A stretch of DNA of 64,000 bases from Clostridiaceae bacterium (GCA_902363735.1 CABJBA010000009.1:124001-188000); one strand, 5' to 3'. Counted from the stretch's first letter, positions 1-9,312 are shown. Numbers and translations: made by a program. The notes: generated by a model from the sequence alone, not told the origin.

Positions 1-603
1 ATTGTGACTATTATTTCCACTGCAATCACTATTTCCATCAATTTGCTGGCCGGATTTGCCTTTGCTAAATATAATTTTAAAGGAAAAAATATCTTTTTTA
101 TGATTGTGCTCAGTACTCTGATGATTCCTCTTCAGGTAACAATGATTCCTAACTTTATCATTGCCTCCAAGCTGGGGATCCGAAACTCTTATGCCGGCCT
201 TTTCCTGCCGCCTTGTGCGGAAGCATTCGGACTGTTTATGTCAAGACAGTTTATTGAAGAAATCCCCAATGAGCTGCTGGAAGCAGGAAGAATTGACGGA
301 GCTACGGAATTCGGCATATTTACAAAGATTGTCTTGCCAAATGTGAAGCCTTTGATCAGCGTATTGGCAATTTTTACGGTAATGTGGAGATGGAATGATC
401 TTCAATGGCCTTTGATCATGGTATCAAAAAATGAATACTACACAGTACAGCTTGGTCTTTCCATGCTAAACGGGGCACAGTATGTCAATTGGAATCATTT
501 AATGAGTGCTTCACTGATTTCAACAATTCCGGTGGTCATCGTATTTCTTATCTTTCAGAAACAGTTTGTACAGGGAATCGCATCCAGCGGAATTAAGGGA
601 TAA
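1..603 (+). CDS. Carbohydrate ABC transporter permease, MalG/LacG type (5' end cut by window)
   Basis: The reading frame is open from the first base, so the true start lies upstream; about 200 C-terminal residues are present. Several hydrophobic membrane segments are visible. The EAA loop that contacts the ATPase is present near residue 88 (EAGRIDGATEFGIF, followed by an LP pair), typical of the second permease of sugar importers of the MalFG family. The protein ends in the usual GIASSGIKG-like tail. It would sit in the membrane and import a sugar together with the binding protein encoded 20 bp downstream. The substrate cannot be told from the sequence. Confidence 0.9.
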   Translation: MVTIISTAITISINLLAGFAFAKYNFKGKNIFFMIVLSTLMIPLQVTMIPNFIIASKLGIRNSYAGLFLPPCAEAFGLFMSRQFIEEIPNELLEAGRIDGATEFGIFTKIVLPNVKPLISVLAIFTVMWRWNDLQWPLIMVSKNEYYTVQLGLSMLNGAQYVNWNHLMSASLISTIPVVIVFLIFQKQFVQGIASSGIKG

Positions 604-623
604 TTAAAGAAGGAGGATTATAA

Positions 624-2003
624 ATGAAAAAAACAGGAAAGAGACTTTTGGCACTGGGGCTGGGGCTTATGCTGGCAGCCGGTTTAATCACAGGCTGTAC
701 TTCGTCAGGCGGAGGCAGCACCACACAGGCAGCACCGGGTGGAAGTTCTGCAGCTGCCGGCGAAACCAAGGCCGGAGAAGCAGCAGAAGAACTGAAAGCA
801 GAAGAAGGCGCTGAGATCGAAATTACATATTGGGAAGGCTCCCAATCGGATAAGGCTGCCTGGGACTGGGCTATAGAAAATCTGAAAAAAGATCACCCTG
901 AGATTACCATTAAGCCTCAGGTTTATCCTTCCAACACATACCGGGACCAGATTGATACCAGGATTGCCGGAAATGACTGGCCTGATGTTATACGGTACAC
1001 CTATCAGAGAATGGGAAAATTCAAGGAGACAGACACCATGTTAGATCTCACTCCTTATATATCTGAAGAAAATTTAAATGACCTGATTCCTGCATTTAAA
1101 GAAGCCTGTACCTATAACGGGAAACTGATTGCTATGCCTCACCACACAGATGTAATTGCCTTATTTTATAATAAGAAGATGCTGGAAAACTCCGGAATTG
1201 AAGTTCCCAAATCTATAGATAAGGCCTGGAGCTGGGAAGAACTTACCGAAGCAGCACGTAAGCTGAAACAGGATAACAACCTGGATTATGCCATGGGTGG
1301 AATCTGGGAAAACTCTTCCGGTTACCGCTATCTGCCATTTATTTATATGAACGGCGGAGCCTTAATGAACGAAGATCAGACGGAAATCACCATGAATACA
1401 CCTCAGGTACTGGAAGCTCTCAAGCTGTATGAATCCTGGAGAAAAGAAGACTTAATCAATAATGTGGGATTTACGGCGACCCCTGCTGCAAATATGATGT
1501 TTGTAGCAAATCAGCTGGCCTTTGATTTTGCAGGCAGCTGGCACTGCTCTTACATGGAAGAAAATATGCCGGGAGGCTGGGGGGTAACTTATATGCCCCA
1601 AAGGAATGGTAAGACCGGTTCAGACATGGGTGGAAATGGTATGTTTGCCTACAAAGAAACAAAATACCCGAAAGCAGCAGCTATTGTTGTGGAATATCTC
1701 ACAGCTGCGGAACAGATGAAAGGCTTTTGTGAGGCAGGAAACTTTATCCCTGTAAGACAGAGCCTGATGAATGAAGGGATTAAATTTACAGCATTCCAGG
1801 AGGAAATGAAGCTGTTTATGGAAATAGCAGGAACCATTGATAAAAAAATGGCCTCTGATGAAACTTCTGTTCCTTTCCTGAATCTGAATGAAAGCTTTAA
1901 CGAGGCCATGGATCCTATGGTTGTAGATGGTTCCCGTACGGCAGAGGAGGTTGCCGCACAGCTTCAGGAGAAAATGAATGAAATATTACAGGAATATAAG
2001 TAA
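624..2003 (+). CDS. Extracellular sugar-binding lipoprotein of an ABC importer
   Basis: 459 residues. The N-terminus is a lipoprotein signal peptide (two lysines, a hydrophobic core, lipobox LITGC near residue 25), followed by a Gly/Ser/Ala-rich linker that tethers the domain to the membrane. The rest resembles family 1 solute-binding proteins (ITYWEG start; PDVIRYTY and YNKKMLENSGI regions), which bind oligosaccharides. An AGGAGG ribosome site lies 8 bp before the ATG. It is the last gene of the operon started by the upstream permease, an unusual order since the binding protein usually comes first. Substrate unknown. Confidence 0.92.
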   Translation: MKKTGKRLLALGLGLMLAAGLITGCTSSGGGSTTQAAPGGSSAAAGETKAGEAAEELKAEEGAEIEITYWEGSQSDKAAWDWAIENLKKDHPEITIKPQVYPSNTYRDQIDTRIAGNDWPDVIRYTYQRMGKFKETDTMLDLTPYISEENLNDLIPAFKEACTYNGKLIAMPHHTDVIALFYNKKMLENSGIEVPKSIDKAWSWEELTEAARKLKQDNNLDYAMGGIWENSSGYRYLPFIYMNGGALMNEDQTEITMNTPQVLEALKLYESWRKEDLINNVGFTATPAANMMFVANQLAFDFAGSWHCSYMEENMPGGWGVTYMPQRNGKTGSDMGGNGMFAYKETKYPKAAAIVVEYLTAAEQMKGFCEAGNFIPVRQSLMNEGIKFTAFQEEMKLFMEIAGTIDKKMASDETSVPFLNLNESFNEAMDPMVVDGSRTAEEVAAQLQEKMNEILQEYK

Positions 2004-2028
2004 GCTATAATCAATGCAAATACAAAAG

Positions 2029-2064
2029 TCCGGCCGGATTGTCCAACATGACGATCCGGCCGGA
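2029..2064. terminator. GC-rich hairpin between convergent genes
   Basis: A perfect 11-bp inverted repeat (TCCGGCCGGAT at 2029-2039, ATCCGGCCGGA at 2054-2064) lies between the 3' ends of the plus-strand binding-protein gene and the minus-strand response regulator gene. The T-tract is poor on the plus strand; on the minus strand CTTTTG follows. Probably a bidirectional terminator. Confidence 0.55.
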
Positions 2065-2107
2065 TTCAATGGTTAGGCCCTGCAACATTACTTCTAAATT
2101 ACAGCCA

Positions 2108-2488
2108 TTACTTCTGCAGTTCTTTGTTCTCCCGGACAAACCTGCCTACCACCTTTGCAATCTGTGCCCTTGTATATGGCTTGACAATAAAATCATATGC
2201 CCTTATTTTCCAGGCTTCCAAAGAAAATCCCGGAATACCGGATAACAGCACTACCTCTGGATGCTGGGGAAGTTCATACAGTTTAGCGGCGAAAGTGATA
2301 CCGCTGATATCCGGCATAACCACATCAGAAAATACCATATCCACTGGATTTTCCCTTACATACTGTATGGCTCCGATTGCTTCGGGGAAGCTGCCGCATA
2401 GCTCTACCCCTTCCATTTCCTTTAAAATACCTGTGATTTTTACCAACAACTCTTCTGAATTATCTACTGCTATGACTCTGATGCTCAT
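2108..2488 (-). CDS. Stand-alone receiver-domain response regulator
   Basis: 126 residues from the ATG at 2488, chosen because GGGAGG lies 4 bp upstream; a longer frame reaching 2518 would overlap topB. It is a single CheY-like receiver: an acidic N-terminal strand (IAVDN), the phospho-acceptor Asp in FSDVVMPDISG, and the conserved Lys in FIVKPY. No output domain follows. It lies 26 bp downstream of topB on the same strand and may be cotranscribed with it. The partner kinase is not evident. Confidence 0.85.
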   Translation of the reverse strand: MSIRVIAVDNSEELLVKITGILKEMEGVELCGSFPEAIGAIQYVRENPVDMVFSDVVMPDISGITFAAKLYELPQHPEVVLLSGIPGFSLEAWKIRAYDFIVKPYTRAQIAKVVGRFVRENKELQK

Positions 2489-2514
2489 AATGCCTCCCGG
2501 CCTTTCTCTGATTC

Positions 2515-4713
2515 TCAATCGTCCTTTAACTTCAGCTTTGCAAATGCGTCCGCAAAAGCTGAATTAATGGGTTCCTCCACTTCGTTTTTCTGCTGGTTCA
2601 AGTATTTTGCCACATCCTTTTTGGACACTCCTGCCCCTTCCTTGGAACGTCTTTCCTTGAACGCAGATAGTTTTTCCTTATACCCGCACTTGCAGACAAA
2701 AATCTGGCTATCTCCCTTGCCTTTAAGCTCCAGTTTCTTGTGGCACACCGGGCATCTGGCGTTGCTGGTCCTGGACACTACCTCTCTGTGGCCGCATTCC
2801 CTGTCCTGGCAGGCCAGCATTTCGCTGTTTTTACCCTTGACTGACAACATCCGCTTCCCGCAGACAGGGCACTTGGTATTGGTCAGGTTATCATGGCGGA
2901 AACTTCCTTCCCCAGACTTAATTTCATGGATTAAGTCTATGGAATAACTGCGTATGTCCTTCATAAATGCAGCCCGTTTTAACTTTCCTGCTGCAATTTC
3001 CGACAGCTTCATTTCCCAATCAGCAGTCAGCTCCGGCTTTTTTAAGTCCTCCGGTACAAGTGTGAGAAGCTGCTTTGCCTTTGATGTGAGGAAAATGTCC
3101 TTTCCCCGCCTTTCCAGAAGAAAACTGGAAAACAGCTTCTCAATAATATCCGCTCTGGTAGCCACGGTTCCTAAGCCTCCGGTTTCTCCCAGGGTCTTAG
3201 CAAGCCCCGAATCCTTGGTCTCCATATAGGAAACCGGATTTTCCATAGCAGAAAGCAGTGTAGCTTCGTTAAAGGGAGCAGGAGGCTTTGTCTTTCCCTC
3301 TGTCAGCAGAATAGCGAGTTCAGAAATCCTGTCTCCTTTTTTCATAACAGGCAGAGTCTGTTCCTTTAATTCCTGTTCCTCGTCCTCTTCCTCATGATTT
3401 TCATAGACTTCCTTCCAGCCAATGACAGTTACGGCCTTTCCTCTTGCCGCAAAGGTCTCTCCCCCAATGTCCAGAGTCAGCTCTGTCTGGTCATATTCAA
3501 AGGGTGGATACAAAACTGCAAGAAACCTGCGGACCACCAGATCATAAATCTTTCTTTCATCAATTGTCATATGGTCCAATTGGACAAACTGCTCGGTTGG
3601 AATGATGGCATGATGGTCCGATACCTTCTTGTCATCCACAAAAAATGGCTTTGCTTCAATCTTCCGGTTCATAAGCCGTCCCGCCAGCTTCCGGTAAGGG
3701 CCGACACCGCAGGCATCCAGCCTCTCTTTAATAGAAGAAACAATGTCAGAACTTAAATACCGGGAATCTGTTCTGGGATATGTCAATACCTTGTGGTTTT
3801 CATATAGTCTCTGCATAATGTTTAATGTTTCTTTTGCAGAGTAATTAAATCGTCGGTTTGCCTCTCGCTGTAATTCTGTGAGATCGTAAAGCTGCGGAGA
3901 ATAAACCTTCTTGGGAACGCTCTTCAACTCCTTAATCACGCCTTCTCCCTGAACTCCTATTTTATTTAAAATAGTCTCCAGCCGGTCCCGGTCAAAAGAA
4001 CGGAAGCTTTTTGATTTCTCATCCCTCCAGGTAAAGGTCAAGGCTGGCTTAGAACATTTAGCTGTGATTCCGTAATAGGGCTTTGGAACAAAGTTCCTGA
4101 TCTCTTCCTCGCGCTTTGCAATAATAGCCACAGTGGGAGTCTGTACCCGTCCGCAGCTTAACTGGGCATTGTATTTGCAGGTCAATGCTCTGGTGGCGTT
4201 AATTCCCACCAGCCAGTCCGCTTCCGCCCGGCACATGGCCGCATCGTATAGGTTATCATAATCTTTGCCATCTTTTAACTTGGCAAACCCCTCCTTAATG
4301 GCTTTATCCGTGACAGAAGAAATCCAGAGCCGTTTCATGGGCTTTTTATTCCCTGCCTTTTCCAAAATAAGCCTGGCCACCAGCTCACCTTCCCGCCCGG
4401 CATCGGTAGCAATAATGATTTCTCCCACATCGCTGCGGTGAATCTGGGACTTTACCACGCTGTACTGCTTGCCGGTCTGCCTGATCACCTCAAGCTTGAA
4501 ACGGTCCGGCATCATGGGAAGATTGTCCATCTTCCACTCCTTATATTTAGAGTCGTAATCCTCCGGGTCGGCCAAAGTGACCAGATGGCCCAGACCCCAG
4601 GTCACCACATACTTTTCCCCTTCGATCACGCCGTTATTGCTTTTTTTACATTGAAGCACCCGTGCAATGTCTCTTGCCACTGAGGGCTTTTCTGCTATAA
4701 TTAAAGATTTCAT
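2515..4713 (-). CDS. topB: DNA topoisomerase III (type IA)
   Basis: 732 residues. The N-terminal Toprim domain begins MKSLIIAEKPSVARDIA and contains the acidic residues of TDAGREGELVA. The catalytic tyrosine lies in TYPRTDSRYLSSD near residue 310. The C-terminus carries two Cys4-type zinc ribbons (CPVCGKRM...CGHR and CPVCHKKL...CKCGYK). A GGAGG ribosome site precedes the ATG. The enzyme relaxes or decatenates single-stranded DNA crossings. Chromosomal Clostridia often carry this ~730-residue form, and plasmid or ICE homologues also exist; nothing nearby points to a mobile element. Confidence 0.95.
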   Translation of the reverse strand: MKSLIIAEKPSVARDIARVLQCKKSNNGVIEGEKYVVTWGLGHLVTLADPEDYDSKYKEWKMDNLPMMPDRFKLEVIRQTGKQYSVVKSQIHRSDVGEIIIATDAGREGELVARLILEKAGNKKPMKRLWISSVTDKAIKEGFAKLKDGKDYDNLYDAAMCRAEADWLVGINATRALTCKYNAQLSCGRVQTPTVAIIAKREEEIRNFVPKPYYGITAKCSKPALTFTWRDEKSKSFRSFDRDRLETILNKIGVQGEGVIKELKSVPKKVYSPQLYDLTELQREANRRFNYSAKETLNIMQRLYENHKVLTYPRTDSRYLSSDIVSSIKERLDACGVGPYRKLAGRLMNRKIEAKPFFVDDKKVSDHHAIIPTEQFVQLDHMTIDERKIYDLVVRRFLAVLYPPFEYDQTELTLDIGGETFAARGKAVTVIGWKEVYENHEEEDEEQELKEQTLPVMKKGDRISELAILLTEGKTKPPAPFNEATLLSAMENPVSYMETKDSGLAKTLGETGGLGTVATRADIIEKLFSSFLLERRGKDIFLTSKAKQLLTLVPEDLKKPELTADWEMKLSEIAAGKLKRAAFMKDIRSYSIDLIHEIKSGEGSFRHDNLTNTKCPVCGKRMLSVKGKNSEMLACQDRECGHREVVSRTSNARCPVCHKKLELKGKGDSQIFVCKCGYKEKLSAFKERRSKEGAGVSKKDVAKYLNQQKNEVEEPINSAFADAFAKLKLKDD

Positions 4714-4781
4714 TTAGTTCCTCCAGATTTGCGGTTCTTTTTACAATTATATCCTATCAGATACGTTATTACAACCCACGC

Positions 4782-4818
4782 AAAAAAGCCGCACCTGTTA
4801 TGCGGTTACAGGTACGGC
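4782..4818 (-). terminator. Rho-independent terminator downstream of the sugar isomerase gene
   Basis: Read on the minus strand, an 11-bp stem (GCCGTACCTGT / ACAGGTGCGGC, one mismatch) with a 9-base loop is followed by TTTTTT. It ends transcripts coming from the 4994-5857 gene before topB. Confidence 0.85.
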
Positions 4819-4903
4819 CCTTTTGTAGGAGTCTTAATCTCTCACAGGTCAATGAAAGATAAATTCAGAGGGTTAGTCTGATGTATAGAATATTCACATG
4901 TTG

Positions 4904-4944
4904 TTAGCTATCACTAACTGTTTATATGTTAGCATAGGCTAACC
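4904..4944. promoter_or_regulatory. Two tandem GTTAG-N6-CTAAC palindromes, possible metalloregulator operator
   Basis: Two 16-bp palindromes, GTTAGCTATCACTAAC (4904-4919) and GTTAGCATAGGCTAAC (4929-4944), are spaced 25 bp start to start. The half-site resembles the TTAGGTTAG-type box bound by DtxR/IdeR-family iron repressors; that link is an inference. They lie in the 280-bp intergenic region between the isomerase gene and its terminator. The rest of this gap, apart from the terminator, shows nothing else. Confidence 0.45.
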
Positions 4945-4993
4945 AAAAAAACAAGCCCTTTGTTGAAACTTTTTCTCAATAAATTTATTTTTT

Positions 4994-5857
4994 CTAATTT
5001 TGGGATTCCACAATACTTTTAATATAGGATATGTCGTTTTTTATCTTTTTTTCAGGACTCTCTGCAAAAGAAAAATCTTCAAAGGTGATGAACCCGTCAT
5101 ATCCCACTTCCTTAAGAGCGTGAAAAAATTTCTCAAAATCTGCATATCCATCTGTAAATGAAGCCCAGTCTGGAATAAACATTTCTTTTCCCTCTGCTTC
5201 CTTTTTTACCCATCTTGCATTTTTAACATGAACCAGGTCCAGATAAGGTCCTAAAATCTCTAAGGCCATCTTATATTCTTCAAGTCCTTCATAAACTACA
5301 TTTCCTGTATCGTAAATGACTCCAATATAAGACGGATCAAACCGGGAAGCCAGACGGAAGGCTGCACTGGCACTTGGGACAATGGTTCTCATGTGCATTT
5401 CAAAATCCGCCTTTACCCCATGTTTCTTAGCCAGTGTTTCCACCCGTTTAAACCCTGCAAAAGCTTCCTCAAGCAGCTCTCCATAAGTTCGTTTTAAATC
5501 ATAGGAAGGTGCGTTGATGCGGATTCTGGTACAATCCATCTTTTTTGCTGCCAGCATACAACGCTCTATGGTCTCCTGGCTGTCCAAACAGGTCAGATAG
5601 GTAGACAGCATATTAATGCGGATGCCGTACTTATGGCAGAGAGCACTTATTTCCCCGGCTTTTTCATCAATAGTTTCTATATCAAGGGTACAGTAATTAT
5701 TTCTCCAATAAGACGGCTCTTCCTTTAAAATATCCGGTTCTTTTGGAATACAGGCTACTCTCCAGTCCACACCGTCATATCCGCATTCCTTCATTTTTAT
5801 CAGAGCCTGTTCCGGCTTTAATTCCGGCACACTTACGGTAAACAATGAATATTTCAT
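4994..5857 (-). CDS. Sugar phosphate isomerase/epimerase, xylose-isomerase-like TIM barrel
   Basis: 287 residues beginning MKYSLFTVSVPELKPEQAL, an AP-endonuclease-2-like TIM barrel. Candidate metal ligands are visible in order: Glu in DFEMHMRTI, Asp in IYDTGNVVY, His in LVHVKNARW and Glu in FITFEDFSF. An AAGGAGA site precedes the ATG. The family isomerises or epimerises sugars or inositols; the exact substrate is unknown. It lies 23 bp downstream of the sensor kinase gene on the same strand, so it may be cotranscribed with the two-component system. Confidence 0.85.
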   Translation of the reverse strand: MKYSLFTVSVPELKPEQALIKMKECGYDGVDWRVACIPKEPDILKEEPSYWRNNYCTLDIETIDEKAGEISALCHKYGIRINMLSTYLTCLDSQETIERCMLAAKKMDCTRIRINAPSYDLKRTYGELLEEAFAGFKRVETLAKKHGVKADFEMHMRTIVPSASAAFRLASRFDPSYIGVIYDTGNVVYEGLEEYKMALEILGPYLDLVHVKNARWVKKEAEGKEMFIPDWASFTDGYADFEKFFHALKEVGYDGFITFEDFSFAESPEKKIKNDISYIKSIVESQN

Positions 5858-5880
5858 GGGTTCTCCTTTTTTAATAAAAA

Positions 5881-7110
5881 TTATTCCAGAGGCAGAGACA
5901 CAAAAAAATAATTGGCTGATTTCCCATCACTTTCCGCCCACATTTTTCCTTTATGTCCGGTTACAATACTTTGGGCAATGGAAAGCCCAAGGCCAAAACT
6001 TCCGTGATGGCTTCTGGAACCGTCGCAGCGGTAAAATCTGAGAAAAATCTGCTCCAGTTCCTCCTTGGGAATGGGTGCTCCTTCATTGGAAACCTTCAGC
6101 AAAAGAGTATTATGTTCCCCTTTCCCTAAAGTAAGTTGGATCCTTCCCCCGGAAGATGAATACTTTTGGGCATTGTCAAGAAGTATATGAATCACCTGCT
6201 GCAAGCGCACCTCGTCCCCTGCAACCAAAAGATTGTCTTCTATTTCATAGAAAAACTCTTTTTCCTCATCATAAATGACCGGTTCATACACAAGAGCCGC
6301 ACTGGTTACCAGGTAGCTGAAATCCACTGCAGAATACACCTGGGTTCTCTCCCCATGATCAGATTTTGCAAGAAACAGCATGTCTTCCACAAGCTGCTTC
6401 ATCCGCATGGCTTCTGCATGGATGTGGTCCAGCCGCCGGGCGGCCTTTTCATCTTTAAAAGAATTCCCTGTCCTCAGCATACCTGCATTGGATAAAATAA
6501 CAGTCAAAGGTGTTTTCAGCTCATGGGAGGCATTGGCTATAAACTGCTTTTGCCTTTCCCAGGCAACCTCCACAGGCTTTACAGCCCAACGGGCCAGAAA
6601 TATGGTAATCAGCAAGAATGCTTCCATGGAAGCCCCGCCGATCATAAGGGAATTTCCAATCTGAGCCTTCATCATTTCCGCTTCCATTGATATGTCTGCA
6701 AATGCGATCCGGCTCCCTCCCTCCCTGTCTTCTCTTAGATAGCGCAGTTCATAATCCGGAAGAATGCCAAAATCAGCCTCCCTGGATAAAACAACTTCCA
6801 CAAGAGGCTCCACATCTTCCTGGTTAAAAAAATGCAGTTGATTAACCACTGTGGAGACACTTCCAGCCTTATCCTTTTTTACATCAACCACGAGAACTGG
6901 AAAACGCCTGCCCGGCCTGTCATCTCCTGGAGGAAGTGATCCATTATCAGGAAATGAAGCTGTTCTTAAAGCCTGGCGAAGCATGTCCCTGCTCATTCGT
7001 TCATTATTTTTCTGGGTAGTCATCAACATAGTGAAAAAGATTGCCAACAGTATGACGGATACAATCGTCATGACAATCACTATGAACTTAATCCGCAGCT
7101 TTCTGATCAT
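5881..7110 (-). CDS. Sensor histidine kinase
   Basis: 409 residues. There is one membrane segment at residues 9-31, an extracellular sensor of about 120 residues, and a second membrane segment around 150-172. Then come the HisKA domain with phospho-acceptor His in FIANASHELKTPLT, the N box (LLDNAQKYSS) and the G box (SFGLGLSIAQSIV). The start codon overlaps the stop of the response regulator gene in an ATGA, so the two are translationally coupled. The signal is unknown. The divergent VTC/DUF4956/CotH operon is the most obvious candidate target. Confidence 0.93.
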   Translation of the reverse strand: MIRKLRIKFIVIVMTIVSVILLAIFFTMLMTTQKNNERMSRDMLRQALRTASFPDNGSLPPGDDRPGRRFPVLVVDVKKDKAGSVSTVVNQLHFFNQEDVEPLVEVVLSREADFGILPDYELRYLREDREGGSRIAFADISMEAEMMKAQIGNSLMIGGASMEAFLLITIFLARWAVKPVEVAWERQKQFIANASHELKTPLTVILSNAGMLRTGNSFKDEKAARRLDHIHAEAMRMKQLVEDMLFLAKSDHGERTQVYSAVDFSYLVTSAALVYEPVIYDEEKEFFYEIEDNLLVAGDEVRLQQVIHILLDNAQKYSSSGGRIQLTLGKGEHNTLLLKVSNEGAPIPKEELEQIFLRFYRCDGSRSHHGSFGLGLSIAQSIVTGHKGKMWAESDGKSANYFFVSLPLE

Positions 7111-7781
7111 TCCCTGACCTCCAGACGGTATCCCACCCTGCGAACCACGGATATCTTAACCTTTGAACCGATGTGATCCAGCTTTTTTCTCAGGAAAGAA
7201 AGATATACTTCCACAATACTGTCCTCAGCCTCCCCCTCATATCCCCATATTTTTAAGTAAATACTCTCCTTGGACAGCAAAATACCTTGATTGGCAATGA
7301 GAAGACGGATCAGCTCCAGCTCCTTTGCCCCCAGCCGCACGGAACGGCTTCTGCAAGTAAGCTCGCTTGCGGCAAGACTGACCTCCATATCCCCATAAGC
7401 CAATTCCTCTGACTTTACCTCCCCGCCCCGCCGGGTAATTGCCTTTAGGCAGGCTAAAAGTTCGGGAGTTTCGAAGGGCTTTGTCAGGTAATAATCTGCT
7501 CCGTTATTCAGTCCCATGATCCGGTCCTCCAGTTCTCCCCTGGCAGTCAGCATCAGCACCGGAGTAGCATTTCCCTGTTCCCGCATACAGCGGACCATGT
7601 CAAAACCATTGATGTGGGGAAGCATGACATCCAGGATGACAGCATCATAAATGCCGGAAAGTGCATGGTCCAGGCCTTTTTTCCCGTCATGGCAGACATC
7701 GGCAGTATCTTTATTTTCAGAGATAATATCGGCAAGCGTTTCTGCAAGACGTTTTTCATCCTCCACAATAAGAATCCTCAT
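7107..7781 (-). CDS. OmpR/PhoB-family response regulator
   Basis: 224 residues from the ATG at 7781, which has AGGAGG 8 bp upstream; a TTG two codons earlier is less likely. The receiver domain has acidic residues in IVEDE, the phospho-acceptor Asp in VILDVMLPHINGF and Lys in YLTKPF. The C-terminal winged helix (residues ~130-224; IWGYEGEAEDSIVEVYLSFLRKKLD) binds DNA. Its pair is the overlapping kinase gene. Direct repeats with 11-bp spacing in the divergent intergenic region are plausible binding sites. Confidence 0.94.
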   Translation of the reverse strand: MRILIVEDEKRLAETLADIISENKDTADVCHDGKKGLDHALSGIYDAVILDVMLPHINGFDMVRCMREQGNATPVLMLTARGELEDRIMGLNNGADYYLTKPFETPELLACLKAITRRGGEVKSEELAYGDMEVSLAASELTCRSRSVRLGAKELELIRLLIANQGILLSKESIYLKIWGYEGEAEDSIVEVYLSFLRKKLDHIGSKVKISVVRRVGYRLEVRE

Positions 7782-7829
7782 AAGCAATTCCTCCTAATAG
7801 TAATTATATCATATTACTCCCGCAAGTTT

Positions 7830-7894
7830 AATCAAAGCTTAAACAAATACCGGACACAAAATATTCACCGTATTATTAAGCTTAAATTAAGCTT
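7830..7894. promoter_or_regulatory. 11-bp AAGCTT direct repeats, likely response-regulator binding sites
   Basis: Two adjacent 11-bp units, TTATTAAGCTT (7873-7883) and AAATTAAGCTT (7884-7894), plus a related AATCAAAGCTT at 7830-7840, lie in the 149-bp region between the divergent response regulator gene and the VTC gene. Tandem 11-bp repeats are the usual site form for OmpR/PhoB regulators. Confidence 0.5.
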
Positions 7895-7930
7895 GGCGCT
7901 TTAGTATGAGAGCAGAACGGAGGTAACAAT

Positions 7931-8617
7931 ATGAACCACTTAGAATACCGGCATGAATATAAACATTCCATTAATATGCTGGATTACCACACTTTGAGGC
8001 AGAGAATCAGAACAGTGGCCCGGCTTGACCCAAATGCAGGAGAGGATGGGCGTTATCATATCCGCAGCCTGTACTTTGATAACGATGACGATAAGGTACT
8101 GAAAGAAAAACTGTACGGGCTGCCAGACCGTGAAAAATACAGAATACGAATTTACAACGGGAACGGTGGATTTATCCGCCTTGAAAAGAAAAGCAAGGTC
8201 CATGGCCTTTGCAATAAACAATCAGAACCCCTGACAAGGGTACAGGTCCTGCAAATACTGGCAGGAGATAAAGACTGGATGCTCTCTGCTGAAAGCCCTT
8301 TACTGGCAGAATTTTATGGAAAATTAAGTTTTCAAAGGCTTAAGCCTAGAACACTGGTGGACTATTGGAGGGAAGCTTATATTTTCCCCTATGGGAATGT
8401 ACGGGTGACTTTTGATTCCCAGGTAAGGACAGGAGTTTATTCAACCGGATTGTTTCAGAAGGATATACCTACATTCAGCGCCCAGGATACAGGACTGCTT
8501 CTTCTGGAAGTAAAGTACGACAACTTTCTGCCTGATTTGATTCGGGATCTGATTCAGACTAACACACGGCATACGGAAGCATTTTCAAAATATGCGGCCT
8601 GCCGCATTTACGGATAA
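7931..8617 (+). CDS. VTC-domain polyphosphate-polymerase-like protein
   Basis: 228 residues resembling the VTC domain, a tunnel-shaped fold that in yeast Vtc4 makes polyphosphate from ATP. Characteristic parts are the basic start (YRHEYKHSIN), IRSLYFDNDDD, the KYRIRIYNG strand, RLEKKSK and the late acidic LLLEVKYD. No membrane segment is present. A GGAGG site lies before the ATG. It is the first gene of a three-gene plus-strand operon with DUF4956 and CotH proteins (gaps of 12 and 11 bp). Bacterial members are often in this trio; their product and role are not settled. Confidence 0.88.
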   Translation: MNHLEYRHEYKHSINMLDYHTLRQRIRTVARLDPNAGEDGRYHIRSLYFDNDDDKVLKEKLYGLPDREKYRIRIYNGNGGFIRLEKKSKVHGLCNKQSEPLTRVQVLQILAGDKDWMLSAESPLLAEFYGKLSFQRLKPRTLVDYWREAYIFPYGNVRVTFDSQVRTGVYSTGLFQKDIPTFSAQDTGLLLLEVKYDNFLPDLIRDLIQTNTRHTEAFSKYAACRIYG

Positions 8618-8629
8618 GGAGATCATCAT

Positions 8630-9301
8630 ATGAATTTTAACGACCTGTTTAAATCAAGTTTTCTTGAAAATATCACCAGTTTTTCAGCCTTAGACATGGT
8701 AATTGCCATGGGACTTGCCTTTGTTCTGGGGCTATTTATCTTTTTTGTTTATAAAAAAACATACACCGGAGTCATGTATTCATCCGGTTTCGGAGTGTCG
8801 CTTCTTGGACTTACTTTAGTCACCACCCTGATTATTCTGGCTGTTACGTCAAACATCATTTTGTCTCTGGGTATGGTAGGCGCCCTGTCCATCGTCCGGT
8901 TTCGAACGGCAATTAAAGAGCCGCTTGACATTGTGTTCCTGTTCTGGTCCATTGCCGCAGGAATTGTATTAGGCGCAGGACTTTTGCCTCTGGCAATACT
9001 GGGTTCTCTGTTCATCGGCATAATTCTTGTGGTATTTGTCAATAAAAAAAGCGTGGACTCTCCTTATATTCTCATCATTGAAAGTGTAAGTACTCAGCCG
9101 GAAAGTGATATTTTAAACATTATCAAAGAAGGTGTAAAGCGTTACAGCCTTAAATCCAAGACCATCTCCGATTCAGGCATGGAATTCACTCTTGAAGTGC
9201 GCTTAACCGAAAATTCCACAGGATTTATGGAAAAACTCAAAGCCATTCCTCAGGTAAAAAGCACCGCCTTGGTCAGCTATAACGGCGATTACATGTCATA
9301 A
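8630..9301 (+). CDS. DUF4956 membrane protein
   Basis: 223 residues. Three to four hydrophobic segments fill residues ~20-145, with a conserved central MVGALSIVRFRTAIKEPLDI stretch typical of DUF4956. A soluble C-terminal domain follows, with alternating strands like a ferredoxin-fold small domain. The ribosome site is AAGGAG. It almost always sits beside VTC-domain genes, so it may be the membrane partner of the polymerase-like protein. Its molecular function is unknown. Confidence 0.88.
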   Translation: MNFNDLFKSSFLENITSFSALDMVIAMGLAFVLGLFIFFVYKKTYTGVMYSSGFGVSLLGLTLVTTLIILAVTSNIILSLGMVGALSIVRFRTAIKEPLDIVFLFWSIAAGIVLGAGLLPLAILGSLFIGIILVVFVNKKSVDSPYILIIESVSTQPESDILNIIKEGVKRYSLKSKTISDSGMEFTLEVRLTENSTGFMEKLKAIPQVKSTALVSYNGDYMS

Positions 9302-9312
9302 GGAGGTAAGTC

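Noticed and set aside
2108..2518. Longer start of the receiver protein at 2518
   Set aside because: It would overlap topB and has no ribosome site, while the ATG at 2488 has GGGAGG at proper distance.
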